46,750 bases of DNA, from IMG/VR virus record IMGVR_UViG_3300023174_000264, positions 1-46,750 of that record; one strand, written 5' to 3'. The position numbers were made by a program, and so were the translations under genes. Positions 21,595-30,129 of the stretch are shown here, piece by piece (positions within the stretch are counted from its first letter, which is position 1; every line of letters begins with the position of its first letter). This DNA is from a virus. A model generated the notes under the pieces. It saw only the letters and a program-made list of their open reading frames with translations. It did not search any database and was not told the origin of the DNA.

Positions 21595-22414
21595 TGTGTA
21601 ATTGTATGTATTTTTGCCAAAACGCAGAAACTATGTCAGAGTTAAAATCATCGTAGCCCATTTTTAAATACAATTCTTTCATTGCATTAACATAGTTTTC
21701 TTTGACAAAAATATTATTATCAATGTCAAATGATAAAATTTTATTTGTATGCAGTGGATAATATTCTGTTATTTCTTCTCGAATGTTATCGGGCAAATTT
21801 GAAAATTTTTTTATATCAAATCCTGAATATTCAAAATCTTTCCAACTTGGCCAATTTTCAGTGGCAAGAATCAAATATTTTTCTTTTGATTCATTGTATC
21901 CATACCCTAACGTACGATCTCCGGTGGTTTGTTTTAATGCTGATCCAATACTCCAAAATTTTTCAAAATTTACTAAATTGATAATTCTAGCATTTGGCCA
22001 GGCTGTTAATACTTTTGTTCTAGGGTTCAGCTGATAAGGATGGAATGTCAAAAATAAATCAAGTCCGCTGTTCAATTGTTCCCATATAAAATCACCAGTG
22101 ATTGACCGTTGCCCTCTAATAATCCAATCTTCTATATCTTGTCTACAAAATAAATCACTATTTTTCCATTCGTAACCATCCTGGGGATAGCTAGGCACCC
22201 ACTTTGTCATTTCACTCTTGTTTGGAGGCAATGTTGTGAGTACTGCATTTAATCTGTACTCGTAGTCATTGGGATATTTTAATAAATGTTTATTAAATTT
22301 AGGATTCTTAACCAGCGTGTGTCGGCTCAGCGTTAAAGAATTGCAAATAAAATTCCCGCCGGTGAATGCAGGATATCTTAAAATTACAAAATTATGTGGT
22401 TCAAAGTCAGTCAT
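21584..22414 (-). CDS. Hypothetical, sulfotransferase-like N-terminus, 276 aa
   Basis: It opens TDFEPHNFVILRYPAFTGGNFICN, a strand and turn like the 5'-phosphosulfate loop region of sulfotransferase-related phage proteins. Later parts (LDLFLTFHPYQLN, ARIINLVNFEKFW) have the alternation of an alpha/beta fold. There is no canonical P-loop GxxGxGK[ST]. It overlaps the glycosyltransferase-like gene upstream by ATGA and belongs to the short surface-glycan operon 24083-21584. A sugar-modifying role is plausible from context only. Confidence 0.55.
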   Translation of the reverse strand: MTDFEPHNFVILRYPAFTGGNFICNSLTLSRHTLVKNPKFNKHLLKYPNDYEYRLNAVLTTLPPNKSEMTKWVPSYPQDGYEWKNSDLFCRQDIEDWIIRGQRSITGDFIWEQLNSGLDLFLTFHPYQLNPRTKVLTAWPNARIINLVNFEKFWSIGSALKQTTGDRTLGYGYNESKEKYLILATENWPSWKDFEYSGFDIKKFSNLPDNIREEITEYYPLHTNKILSFDIDNNIFVKENYVNAMKELYLKMGYDDFNSDIVSAFWQKYIQLHIDI

Positions 22415-23361
22415 TGAGATACTTTTAAATAATTTTTACTAAAGTAATGATTGTAATTATACTCAATGGTATCTTGCTCTAATAGATATAAATCTTGCCA
22501 ATCATCTGTTGATAGTAAACTAAATTTTGATATCATTGATACTAATTCTAGTAATCTAATAACTGGATTTTGAATTGTGTCGAATCGATAATCAAACAAT
22601 TTAGTGTATTTTTTGAATCCATAGTATTTTTCCACATAGTCATGCCAACCGGGTTGTGCATATGCTAGGAACAATCCTCTGGTTACTACGCTGTATAAAA
22701 ATTTTTCTGTTACAAATGGATAATAACTTGTGGCCAACGTTTCGCTTACTATGTGTAAAAAACTCTGTGTTAACTTATTTTCAAGATTATATATGTTGTC
22801 TGCATGTGCAAATCTAACATGTCCAAAGCTGTGTATAGTTTCTTGAAAATTATTACTGTTTACAAAAAATTTACCACTAACACGAGCTTGACCAGGAGTT
22901 AGATAATCTAATAGATGTCCATCGACATTATTAGATGTAAATTGAAAATTCTTACTGCAATATTCAGGAACAAAAAATTTAAACTTATCTAGTATTGAAA
23001 CTAGTAGTGTTCTACCAACTTGCAACGATCCATTAAAACTACAAACAAAATTTTTATAATCCAGTTCTGGATGCATATTGTAATTATAAAAATGACCAGT
23101 GTTGATTCTTTCCTGCTCTTGTATCAAAAATGTAATTTTAAGATTTGGATATTTTGCTGTTATGTTGTTGGTGAAAATCTGATGAACTGTGATGTCAAAA
23201 ATCTTATTCCGTTGAATAGCAAAATCATTTAATCTTTTTAGGATTTTATTTTGCAAATCAATATCAAATCCGCCTATGTGGTCGTTGAATAGAAATTTAT
23301 CAGGTACCCAACTTGGGTCTTCTAATATCTTATCATAAACAACAGGGGGCAATGATATCAT
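22411..23361 (-). CDS. Putative glycosyltransferase (exostosin/fucosyltransferase-like C-terminus), 316 aa
   Basis: Residues around 205-260 show the SET...TEK pattern of GT-B enzymes common in phages and related to GT10/GT47: HIVSETLATSYYPFVTEKFL, then LFLAYAQPGWHDYVEKYYGF. There the Glu-Lys of TEK contacts the nucleotide sugar. The N-terminal 200 residues are not recognisable to me. It overlaps both neighbours (ATGA), between the formyltransferase and the sulfotransferase-like gene. A cytoplasmic sugar transferase is likely. Confidence 0.6.
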   Translation of the reverse strand: MISLPPVVYDKILEDPSWVPDKFLFNDHIGGFDIDLQNKILKRLNDFAIQRNKIFDITVHQIFTNNITAKYPNLKITFLIQEQERINTGHFYNYNMHPELDYKNFVCSFNGSLQVGRTLLVSILDKFKFFVPEYCSKNFQFTSNNVDGHLLDYLTPGQARVSGKFFVNSNNFQETIHSFGHVRFAHADNIYNLENKLTQSFLHIVSETLATSYYPFVTEKFLYSVVTRGLFLAYAQPGWHDYVEKYYGFKKYTKLFDYRFDTIQNPVIRLLELVSMISKFSLLSTDDWQDLYLLEQDTIEYNYNHYFSKNYLKVSQ

Positions 23362-24083
23362 ATATTTTTGTATTCATCAAAGGTACTTACATAATGTTCA
23401 ACATTATTTTTTAACAACATAGCCGATTTATATGGAGGATAGTACATTGCTTTGATAAATTGTTTAATTTGATTGTCAGACCAGCCATCCTGTATAATTC
23501 CGTTGAATGGTTTTTCTTTGTTAAAATAACGTCCAAGTTTTTTTGGAGGCGTTCCCAAATCTCCTGTTAACACATGTTTGATTGATTCAATTGCATGGTT
23601 TAGTATTTTAAAATTTAAACTAAATGCTGTGTCTTGTTCGTCAATTAAAAACTTCTGTTGAAGTATAATATTGCCAGCATCAAATTGACTGTTAACATAG
23701 TGCCAGGTATAGCCGGTAAATTTTTCATTGTTGATTAATGCCCAACTTGACATCCATCGTCCTCGATATTCTTCAAGCAACCCTGTATGTAAATTTATAA
23801 TACCGTTTGGAAATTTTTTAATATTATCTTCAGATATTAAAAAAGGAATACCACTGATATTTAACATCAACTCTGCAGATTGTGTAACATACTTATTAAA
23901 GTCGTTGTTATTGGAAATTGATGTGTGCTGTATTAACAATTGGTCACAAAATTTTGTTAACAGCAACTGATTAGGAGGATGATAGACCTGAATTTCTCCA
24001 GGTCTATACCCAAGCTCAAATAATTTACTAACTAAGGGGATACACGATGTATCAGTACAACCAATTGATAGATTGCCCCTCAT
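23358..24083 (-). CDS. Formyltransferase-family protein (probable sugar N-formyltransferase), 241 aa
   Basis: The catalytic signature of the 10-formyl-THF-dependent transferases is complete: GIINLHTGLLEEYRGRW gives N97 and H99, and NSQFDAGNIILQQ gives D135. The fold order matches the Fmt/ArnA formyltransferase domain, but the protein is shorter than Fmt (about 315 aa) and lacks its C-terminal tRNA-binding part. Its place beside glycosyltransferases points to an amino-sugar substrate such as a 4-amino-4,6-dideoxyhexose rather than Met-tRNA. The first roughly 10 residues lack a typical first strand. Confidence 0.82.
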   Translation of the reverse strand: MRGNLSIGCTDTSCIPLVSKLFELGYRPGEIQVYHPPNQLLLTKFCDQLLIQHTSISNNNDFNKYVTQSAELMLNISGIPFLISEDNIKKFPNGIINLHTGLLEEYRGRWMSSWALINNEKFTGYTWHYVNSQFDAGNIILQQKFLIDEQDTAFSLNFKILNHAIESIKHVLTGDLGTPPKKLGRYFNKEKPFNGIIQDGWSDNQIKQFIKAMYYPPYKSAMLLKNNVEHYVSTFDEYKNI

Positions 24084-24095
24084 GGTAAGAATTTA

Positions 24096-25085
24096 TTACT
24101 TTTGTTGACGTGAGCGAATCATTGCCAAAATGTCTTGTGCATTTTGTCCGCTGGGTTTGGCAGATTGCACAGGAGCAGTTGGTGCTGGTGTGTCGTCAGA
24201 CTCGAAAGGACTATTGTTGCTTACAACTGGCTTAGACACAGGCTTGTTGGTTGGAGCAGGTGTATCCTCATCAACTTCTGTAGAACTACCTGCAGGTGCT
24301 TGTACGCCTGCTGGACGGAAGTATTGACCCCAACGTTCAAGGTCGTATGGCTTGCCATCTACTGATGCTTCAAACATTTCCTTCATTACTTTGAGTTCAA
24401 CTTCACCGGGCTTCTTGGGTAAGAAGCTGGCAAGATCAAACAATCCGTGTGTTTCGAGAGAAGTTTGTTCTGCTTCTGTAAGTGCAGATTCTTTACGTGC
24501 CCACTTAGACGTACTGTAGTCAGCGTAACCGCCTTTGCTGGTTTTACTAATACGGAAGTCCAGTCCACGCATTAAATCTGTTGGGATTTCTTCCAGTTCT
24601 GGATCCATCAATGCACCTTTAATAATATTAAAGATTTGAGGACCAATGATAAATCTACGGATAGGATTTTCTGGTGTCTTGTCGTCACCAATTGGGTTCT
24701 CACGAACAAAGCCTTGGAAAATGTAACTGCGTTTTTTCCAGTACTTACGACCCATGTCTTCAAGACTCTTGTCCTTGAACCATGTGCGTACTTCTGCTAA
24801 GATTGGGCAAGCGTCGCCCCACATCTCAACACAGGGTACTTGTACCATAACCTGTTTAGAATCCATTTCTCCTTTGATGCCATTGAATGGCAGTCGAATC
24901 ATGGCTCGTTCGGCCCAGAAGAATGTGTTTTTAGAGTTTGCGTCTGGTAAGAATCGAATAGTAGCATTTGCTCCTTCGTCCATGTTCCAGTGTGGGTAGA
25001 TTGCGTTGTCGCCGCCTGATGATTGACCGCCTTTGTTTGACTCTGCGGCTGAGAGACGTGCGCGGATTTCTGATAATGATGCCAT
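24096..25085 (-). CDS. 32: gp32 single-stranded DNA-binding protein
   Basis: A 329-aa gp32 homologue. The N-terminal segment (MASLSEIRARLSAAES) corresponds to the cooperativity domain, and the OB core includes ATIRFLPDANSKNTFFWAER, VQVPCVEMWGDACPILAEVR and GRKYWKKRSYIFQGFV. The linker-tail carries EVDEDTPAPT and ESDDTPAPT repeats and ends QDILAMIRSRQQK. T4 gp32 binds Zn through His64, Cys77, Cys87 and Cys90. Here only C85 and C93 remain, so the site looks incomplete. It protects ssDNA and organises replication and recombination with UvsX/UvsY. An AGAAAGGC ribosome-binding site precedes the ATG, and the promoter is nested in the upstream terminator. Confidence 0.92.
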   Translation of the reverse strand: MASLSEIRARLSAAESNKGGQSSGGDNAIYPHWNMDEGANATIRFLPDANSKNTFFWAERAMIRLPFNGIKGEMDSKQVMVQVPCVEMWGDACPILAEVRTWFKDKSLEDMGRKYWKKRSYIFQGFVRENPIGDDKTPENPIRRFIIGPQIFNIIKGALMDPELEEIPTDLMRGLDFRISKTSKGGYADYSTSKWARKESALTEAEQTSLETHGLFDLASFLPKKPGEVELKVMKEMFEASVDGKPYDLERWGQYFRPAGVQAPAGSSTEVDEDTPAPTNKPVSKPVVSNNSPFESDDTPAPTAPVQSAKPSGQNAQDILAMIRSRQQK

Positions 25086-25140
25086 TTTAAGTTGCCTTTC
25101 TAAGTGTTATAAAATGTTTTCTAAGTTGCCTGTGATGCTA

Positions 25141-25178
25141 ATAAAAAAGCGTGTCACTGTTGTAGTGTACACGCTTTT
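25141..25178 (-). terminator. Strong rho-independent terminator before gp32
   Basis: 10-bp arms AAAAGCGTGT / ACACGCTTTT (25145-25154, 25169-25178) plus an inner CACT/AGTG extension with one bulged base and a 5-nt loop. On the minus strand it is followed by TTATTAG after a T-run. It ends transcripts of the 25227-27689 gene. The gp32 promoter -10 lies inside it. Confidence 0.8.
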
Positions 25179-25192
25179 AGTGTCAGCGTCAA
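25164..25192 (-). promoter_or_regulatory. Sigma70-like promoter of gp32, nested in a terminator
   Basis: Minus strand: -35 TTGACG at 25192-25187, a 17-bp spacer, and -10 TACACT at 25169-25164. Transcripts would begin within the second half of the terminator hairpin, so the hairpin could not form in gp32 mRNA but would form in read-through from upstream. Confidence 0.6.
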
Positions 25193-25226
25193 TGATATTT
25201 ATGACGCATTTGCTCTAATAACTATT

Positions 25227-27689
25227 TTATGATTTCATCATGCCAGACAGCTGACGCAATCGGCTTAGAACATCTTGTTCCACATCATCAAACTTTTGTA
25301 GTTTACCAGAGTGTCCGTATTGGCCTTGCAGTGATGTTGATTCTTCAAATGTTTTCTTAAATCCTTGAACAAAGTCACTTGGATTTGGTGTACCGGCGCC
25401 AACCATTTTACCAAGAGCGCCCATATTGGTGTCATCGGCACCTTCGCTCATTACTTGATCAATAAGTTTTTTGCCACCGTATAGTACAGCCAATAACAAA
25501 CCCAATGGTATTGCATACTTGGCAGCGGCAATTGCCAGCTCACCAATAGTTTTACTATCAATTGCGTTGCCAACAATACTGGTTAATGCTCCTGCGGCAT
25601 CCTTTGCATCTGTGTAAACTTTGTTCATTCCTTGTGGGATTGACTTAGCAATTTCATCTGCTATGGAATATACACCAGCACCAAGACCAACCTTGCCTGC
25701 ATTTTGAGCTGTTGATTGTGCGGCTGATTTACCAACTTCTACAGCACCTTTACCAATTCCTGTGGCTGCCTTTCCGGCCACTTCGGCGCCAGCTTTGCCT
25801 GTTTTGGTTGCCATGCGTCCCAATGCAGGTCCAACACGAGATAATATTGGCAATAACATTCTTGCTCCAGCAGCCAATGCAGGAATAATAGGAGCAATCT
25901 CATTAAGCTGTGCTTCGGATAGTTTATTTTCTTTGCTTAGTTCTCTACCGGCCATTTGTCCAGCAGTTCCGCCAGCGGCCCCACCAATCACACCGCCAAT
26001 TGCGGCACCAACTGGTCCACCTGCTAATGCACCCAATGCTGATCCAGCAACTGTTCCGCCAACACCACCGGCTGTTCCGCCAGCAAGTTCGCCTTTCCAA
26101 CCTTCGTTCAATCCTGACAACTGGCGCATACGTTCAACGCTTTCACTGCTCATGTTGCTGGACTTGGTCATCATTACGCCATCGGTGTCAAGGTCCTCGC
26201 CAAGATCTGATTCATGCAAACTGTCGTAGGCCAACTCATGTACAAGGTCGCCGTGCTCGTCGTTTAGTTGGTCCAATTCTTGATCACTTAGATCTGTTCC
26301 GTCAGTAAATGAAGCACGGCCAATATATGCATCACTGAAGTCTGGATAGTCTCTAGAATCAACGTTTTCAATTTCTAAGCTACGCATGTCAACTTCTTTA
26401 CCATTGAGCATGATACCTTGTCTGGCACCTTCTGTCATGCCTTGCTCACCAGAGTCAGGCCCTACAGTAGAATTAATATCGATACCAAGCTCACCTAGAC
26501 GATTGATAACTTCAGGATCTTCCCAGCAGTCAGCATTGGGATCGCGGTCAGCTAGGTCATTCAACCGATCAAACAAGATGTCATCGCCCACTAGGTCATA
26601 CAATTGTTCTGTTGCATTGGTTGCATCAGCACCCACAATCAATGGCTTACTCATTAATTCTTTAAGTTTTGCGTCTGATTCAGGCGTGTCAGGTAATGCC
26701 CAGGTGCCCTCCATGACATGGTCGGCCCATGATTCAAATTGATCTACTTCTTTCATTTTATCTTCCTTATTGGCTAATTTTGCCAGAATTGGTAACGCTT
26801 CTTCTATGCGCTGGTCTATTGATTGTTCAACAAACAGGTCACGTATGGATTCTACTGCATGATCTTTTTCGCTAATTTCAGCAGGGTCAAACGTGTCACG
26901 TGTTTCCAAATATCCACGACGGCTGATCATGTGTTTGGCTTTGTTCTTGAGTTCAGTATAATGTCTTACTGCCGACTCGACCATACCAATGGCATCATTG
27001 TTTAGGTTTTTGTGTCGTGCGGCACGAATAAATCTACCTAAAGTGTTTAGTTCTACTACCATCTCGTTGATGTGCTGTCCAAGTGCATCGTAAGGATGGC
27101 CGCCTTCGGAACAATGTCTAGCCATGACCTTGCCACACATGAGATTTTTGTGTGGTAACTTATATCGACTGCCGTCTGCTGTTTCCACAAACAAACTTTC
27201 AATGGCCCGGAATCGTGCTTCGCCTTCTGCAATGTCACGATTGTGCTTGATCATTAATCGTGCTTCCATGGGCTGGTCACTGTAGCTTATGTTCTTTTTA
27301 CCATAGTAGCCTTCAAACAAACCTTCTTTGATGGCTGCCATACCTTGCATGGTGTACTTTAATCTACTTAGATTGTTCAACTCAAAACTTAATAAATTTC
27401 TAGTTGCAAAATTTTTAAGCTGTTCTAGGAACTTGTACCAATCTGATTTATCATCACCTTCCATGGTACGGCCAACATTGTCCCCAAAGAACACCTGTAG
27501 TGTATTGTTAGGGCCTAGCAAAACAACCACAGTTCCGTAGTTTTTATTTTCTGTTTTCCAATCAAAGCTAAAGATCTCTGTTTGATTAGGGTCAGAAACA
27601 GGCTTGCCTGAATTATCCAGTAATTCAGGATCAAGGTCGCGTGTGACTAGTAAGTCGTTGAGTTCGGTTGCTGGCGTGTTCTGATTCAT
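25227..27689 (-). CDS. Large glycine-zipper protein, candidate internal virion/ejection protein, 820 aa
   Basis: Residues 1-500 are mostly soluble and acidic. Residues 535-580 are a glycine zipper (GGTAGGVGGTVAGSALGALA and on), of the type that inserts in membranes. Residues 600-660 are Ala-rich and 725-743 are hydrophobic (YAIPLGLLLAVLYGGKKLI). LRQLSG occurs near 521-526 (as MRQLSG) and again at 811-816. Sites fitting the T4 prohead protease pattern ([LI]xE before A/G) occur at E122, E126, E155, E297, E529 and E592, two of them flanking the zipper. It lies directly after TerL behind the box AATAAATA and ends at a strong terminator. I infer a capsid-internal or DNA-ejection protein; the family is not recognised. 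Confidence 0.6.
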   Translation of the reverse strand: MNQNTPATELNDLLVTRDLDPELLDNSGKPVSDPNQTEIFSFDWKTENKNYGTVVVLLGPNNTLQVFFGDNVGRTMEGDDKSDWYKFLEQLKNFATRNLLSFELNNLSRLKYTMQGMAAIKEGLFEGYYGKKNISYSDQPMEARLMIKHNRDIAEGEARFRAIESLFVETADGSRYKLPHKNLMCGKVMARHCSEGGHPYDALGQHINEMVVELNTLGRFIRAARHKNLNNDAIGMVESAVRHYTELKNKAKHMISRRGYLETRDTFDPAEISEKDHAVESIRDLFVEQSIDQRIEEALPILAKLANKEDKMKEVDQFESWADHVMEGTWALPDTPESDAKLKELMSKPLIVGADATNATEQLYDLVGDDILFDRLNDLADRDPNADCWEDPEVINRLGELGIDINSTVGPDSGEQGMTEGARQGIMLNGKEVDMRSLEIENVDSRDYPDFSDAYIGRASFTDGTDLSDQELDQLNDEHGDLVHELAYDSLHESDLGEDLDTDGVMMTKSSNMSSESVERMRQLSGLNEGWKGELAGGTAGGVGGTVAGSALGALAGGPVGAAIGGVIGGAAGGTAGQMAGRELSKENKLSEAQLNEIAPIIPALAAGARMLLPILSRVGPALGRMATKTGKAGAEVAGKAATGIGKGAVEVGKSAAQSTAQNAGKVGLGAGVYSIADEIAKSIPQGMNKVYTDAKDAAGALTSIVGNAIDSKTIGELAIAAAKYAIPLGLLLAVLYGGKKLIDQVMSEGADDTNMGALGKMVGAGTPNPSDFVQGFKKTFEESTSLQGQYGHSGKLQKFDDVEQDVLSRLRQLSGMMKS

Positions 27690-27695
27690 ATCTTA

Positions 27696-27703
27696 TATTT
27701 ATT
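27696..27703 (-). promoter_or_regulatory. Late-type box AATAAATA before the glycine-zipper protein
   Basis: Minus strand AATAAATA, 6 nt upstream of ATG 27689, overlapping the TerL stop codon (27704-27702). It has the TAAATA core of the late element. Confidence 0.4.
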
Positions 27704-29270
27704 ACATCATTGTCATAACAAACGGCAGTGGTTCAATTACCACATCCTGGTGATCGCGCATTTGTTCGTCAAGATTCTGGTGATAACTCTGCAATAACTG
27801 CATCATTCTAACTACCAGTAAAGTTGACATTACCAGATCGTCTGTTTCTCCCATTTTTGCCGCATAGCTTGCGCCTGACGCAACAAAGTTTTTAAGTTCA
27901 CTGATCAGGCTTTTGCTGTTGATTTTCATACGCTTTGACTCAACCAGGTGTTTTAACTTGGCGCAAGCAGATAGCTTTGACTTGTTGGTTGTGTTAAATC
28001 CTTTACGGAATCTACGACTAACACTAACTCCGGGTTCGCTGAGGAAATAGCCTTGTATGTTTTCTTCTCCGTATTCAGCAATAGAAATTAGTGCGGCTTC
28101 CCCAATGGTGTTATTTTCCACTGAAAAATAGATACTTTTTGGGTCACGCACAGTTTCATTGATGTGTCGTATAATGTCGGCTAGTATTCTAACTTGGCCA
28201 GGAATGTCAGTTTTATTATGTCTCCATTCTCCAACTTGTAGTGTGGAGTTTGCATCAAATATCTGAATTGCTGCCGGGTCGCCGCCGGTGCCCAGACTAG
28301 GGTCAAGTGCAACAACATAAATTTTTTCAGGATCTATTCGACAATACCATCGTACTTCACCAGTTTTATAAGCTGGGTCTACACCTTCTAGATCAATCAA
28401 TGTTGTTGGAGCAATCAGCGTTTCATCATTGATGATGAATTCGCAATCCATTTCACGTCGGAAACGATCAGTGCCCAGGGCCGCACGTTGTTGTGTTGCC
28501 CAAGATTCATCACGGTCCGGATGCTCATTCCAAAAGCTACGATAGGCTTTGAAGCCATTGACACCAATTTCAGTAGGATTACCAAATTCATCTTCACAAC
28601 GATTGGCGCCTTTCCATAACAGAGCAAACTGGTCTTCGTCACTGTTGGGAGTTGATGTAATAATTGCTTTACCACCAGTGGCTAGTGTGGGACTGATAGA
28701 AGTCCAAAATTCTGTGGCAATTGTAGGTCGGACAAATGCAAACTCGTCTGCGTACAGTAATGATATACTCATACCACGACCGGTGTTTTCTGTGGTTGTT
28801 GCTGACACAATACGCGAGCCGTTGTCAAATTCTAAACTACCTTTGTTGTAACTTGTGACGCCAGCACGAATATGATCAGGTACCGATTCATAGGCGTATC
28901 GTACCCGTTGCATGATCTCTTGTGCTCCTGTGTATTTGTGTGCGGCAACTAGTATAGTACTGTCAGGAATAAACATAGCATACCAAAGTAGATATCCGGC
29001 AGCTGATGTTGACTTACCTGTTTGTCGAGGCATCATTGAAATTGAATATCTATAATTATGGTAGGTATGAATTAGTCTACGTTGATATTCAAACGGATGA
29101 TACAACATTCGACCACGAGTTGGGTGCTGTATATAGAAAAAATGGTCCATAAAATAAAGTGGACCACTAGCAGGATCGGCACAGGCAATAAACTCATCAA
29201 GCTGTTGCTCGGTATAGTTAATACGTAAATGGGGTGGCTTAATTAAAACGCCTTCTAAAGACTTACTCAT
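27702..29270 (-). CDS. 17: Terminase large subunit (gp17)
   Basis: A 522-aa packaging motor. The ATPase domain has an adenine/Q-type region (HPFEYQRRLIHTYHNYRYS), Walker A MPRQTGKST (80-88), Walker B LLYADEF with D175/E176, and coupling motif ITSTPN (204-209). The nuclease domain has D323 in ALDPSLGTGGD, E385 in FSVENNT and D477/D478 in ETDDLV, the RNase H-like acidic triad. T4 gp17 is 610 aa; the shortened N-terminus is usual in marine relatives. It cuts concatemeric DNA and pumps it into the prohead with gp16, found at 35078. Confidence 0.96.
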   Translation of the reverse strand: MSKSLEGVLIKPPHLRINYTEQQLDEFIACADPASGPLYFMDHFFYIQHPTRGRMLYHPFEYQRRLIHTYHNYRYSISMMPRQTGKSTSAAGYLLWYAMFIPDSTILVAAHKYTGAQEIMQRVRYAYESVPDHIRAGVTSYNKGSLEFDNGSRIVSATTTENTGRGMSISLLYADEFAFVRPTIATEFWTSISPTLATGGKAIITSTPNSDEDQFALLWKGANRCEDEFGNPTEIGVNGFKAYRSFWNEHPDRDESWATQQRAALGTDRFRREMDCEFIINDETLIAPTTLIDLEGVDPAYKTGEVRWYCRIDPEKIYVVALDPSLGTGGDPAAIQIFDANSTLQVGEWRHNKTDIPGQVRILADIIRHINETVRDPKSIYFSVENNTIGEAALISIAEYGEENIQGYFLSEPGVSVSRRFRKGFNTTNKSKLSACAKLKHLVESKRMKINSKSLISELKNFVASGASYAAKMGETDDLVMSTLLVVRMMQLLQSYHQNLDEQMRDHQDVVIEPLPFVMTMM

Positions 29271-29312
29271 ATCAATATATATGGTAAAACGGCAGTTAAG
29301 CCAGAGTTTTAA

Positions 29313-30125
29313 TTAATCAGCTTTGCCACACTTGGCACGTTTAGCGTTGGTCAATGTGCCAAAATCTACAGCCCATTCGGTGTCAGGTGTAATTTCTTTT
29401 GCATTAGCAGGAAATTTAAACTGTACACCTGCTTGACTTTGAATAGTAGAAATCATTGCACGGAATTGAGTTAGATCGTTACCCAGGTTAACATAAGGTT
29501 TTGTATGTGGGAATGCCCAGCCAGCTATTTCATGAGTGACATTGTTGATTACAATTTTATAGTAAGCATGTGGCACAATAACACCGTTACCAATTGTTTC
29601 ATCGCCGGCGCCATATAACGCACCCACATAGATTGTGTATGCTTGATTGCGTTGTACTACCCATCCACGTACTGATGTTTCTAACAGTTTCCAAATTCCA
29701 CGATTAAGTGACCCGTGTTGTGGATACATGTTGGTCATTAGGAATGATTCGTACTCAACTTGCTCGCTCCAGGATAAATCACCGTCGGGCGCGGCATGGC
29801 CTTTGTCGTAGCCTGTGCCAGCATAGTCATCTGGCTTGGCACCATTTGGTACTGAACGATCAGCAACAAATGCATTTGTTCTTGGCCAGCATCCTAATGC
29901 ATTAGGTGGTGTTAGGGTATAGGCAACATAAACAGGAATCTTGACTGGTGCATCATACGCAACGAAGTACGCTTCGCGACATATAGGTTGTGCTGGTCGC
30001 TTTGTTTTTGCAAAGCCGTATGGGCTGTGTATTTGACATGCTTGTGGGGGTAATGGAGCACGTTGTTCCCATGCTTGAGCTAGACTTGATGCCGCTAGCA
30101 ATACGGCAAATAACAGTTTTTTCAT
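29313..30125 (-). CDS. Secreted DNA/RNA non-specific endonuclease (NUC family), 270 aa
   Basis: A Sec signal peptide MKKLLFAVLLAASSLAQA is followed by a mature protein of about 252 residues. The NUC (Serratia nuclease/NucA) active site is visible as YDKGHAAPDGD, with DKGH at 107-110 (canonical DRGH, general base His110). SFLMTNMYPQHGSLNRGIWK follows, giving the Mg-binding Asn141 and NRGIW. C30, C49, C79 and C266 could form disulfides, fitting periplasmic export. The Arg-to-Lys change in DRGH is the only motif deviation seen. It sits between TerL and capsid-targeted candidates, with a late-type box 4 nt before the ATG. The likely role is DNA cleavage in the periplasm or outside the cell; the purpose is unproven. 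Confidence 0.9.
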   Translation of the reverse strand: MKKLLFAVLLAASSLAQAWEQRAPLPPQACQIHSPYGFAKTKRPAQPICREAYFVAYDAPVKIPVYVAYTLTPPNALGCWPRTNAFVADRSVPNGAKPDDYAGTGYDKGHAAPDGDLSWSEQVEYESFLMTNMYPQHGSLNRGIWKLLETSVRGWVVQRNQAYTIYVGALYGAGDETIGNGVIVPHAYYKIVINNVTHEIAGWAFPHTKPYVNLGNDLTQFRAMISTIQSQAGVQFKFPANAKEITPDTEWAVDFGTLTNAKRAKCGKAD

Positions 30126-30129
30126 CTGG

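Noticed and set aside
25762-26308. Long open frames on the plus strand (155 and 132 codons)
   Set aside because: They are antisense to the Ala/Gly-rich zipper region of the 820-aa protein, consist of Pro/Ala/Ser or Arg/His-rich low-complexity shadow translation, and have no ribosome-binding site.
29271-29312. Possible terminator after the secreted nuclease (AAAAC...GTTTT)
   Set aside because: The stem is interrupted by a 3-nt bulge and no T-run follows, so it is not convincing.
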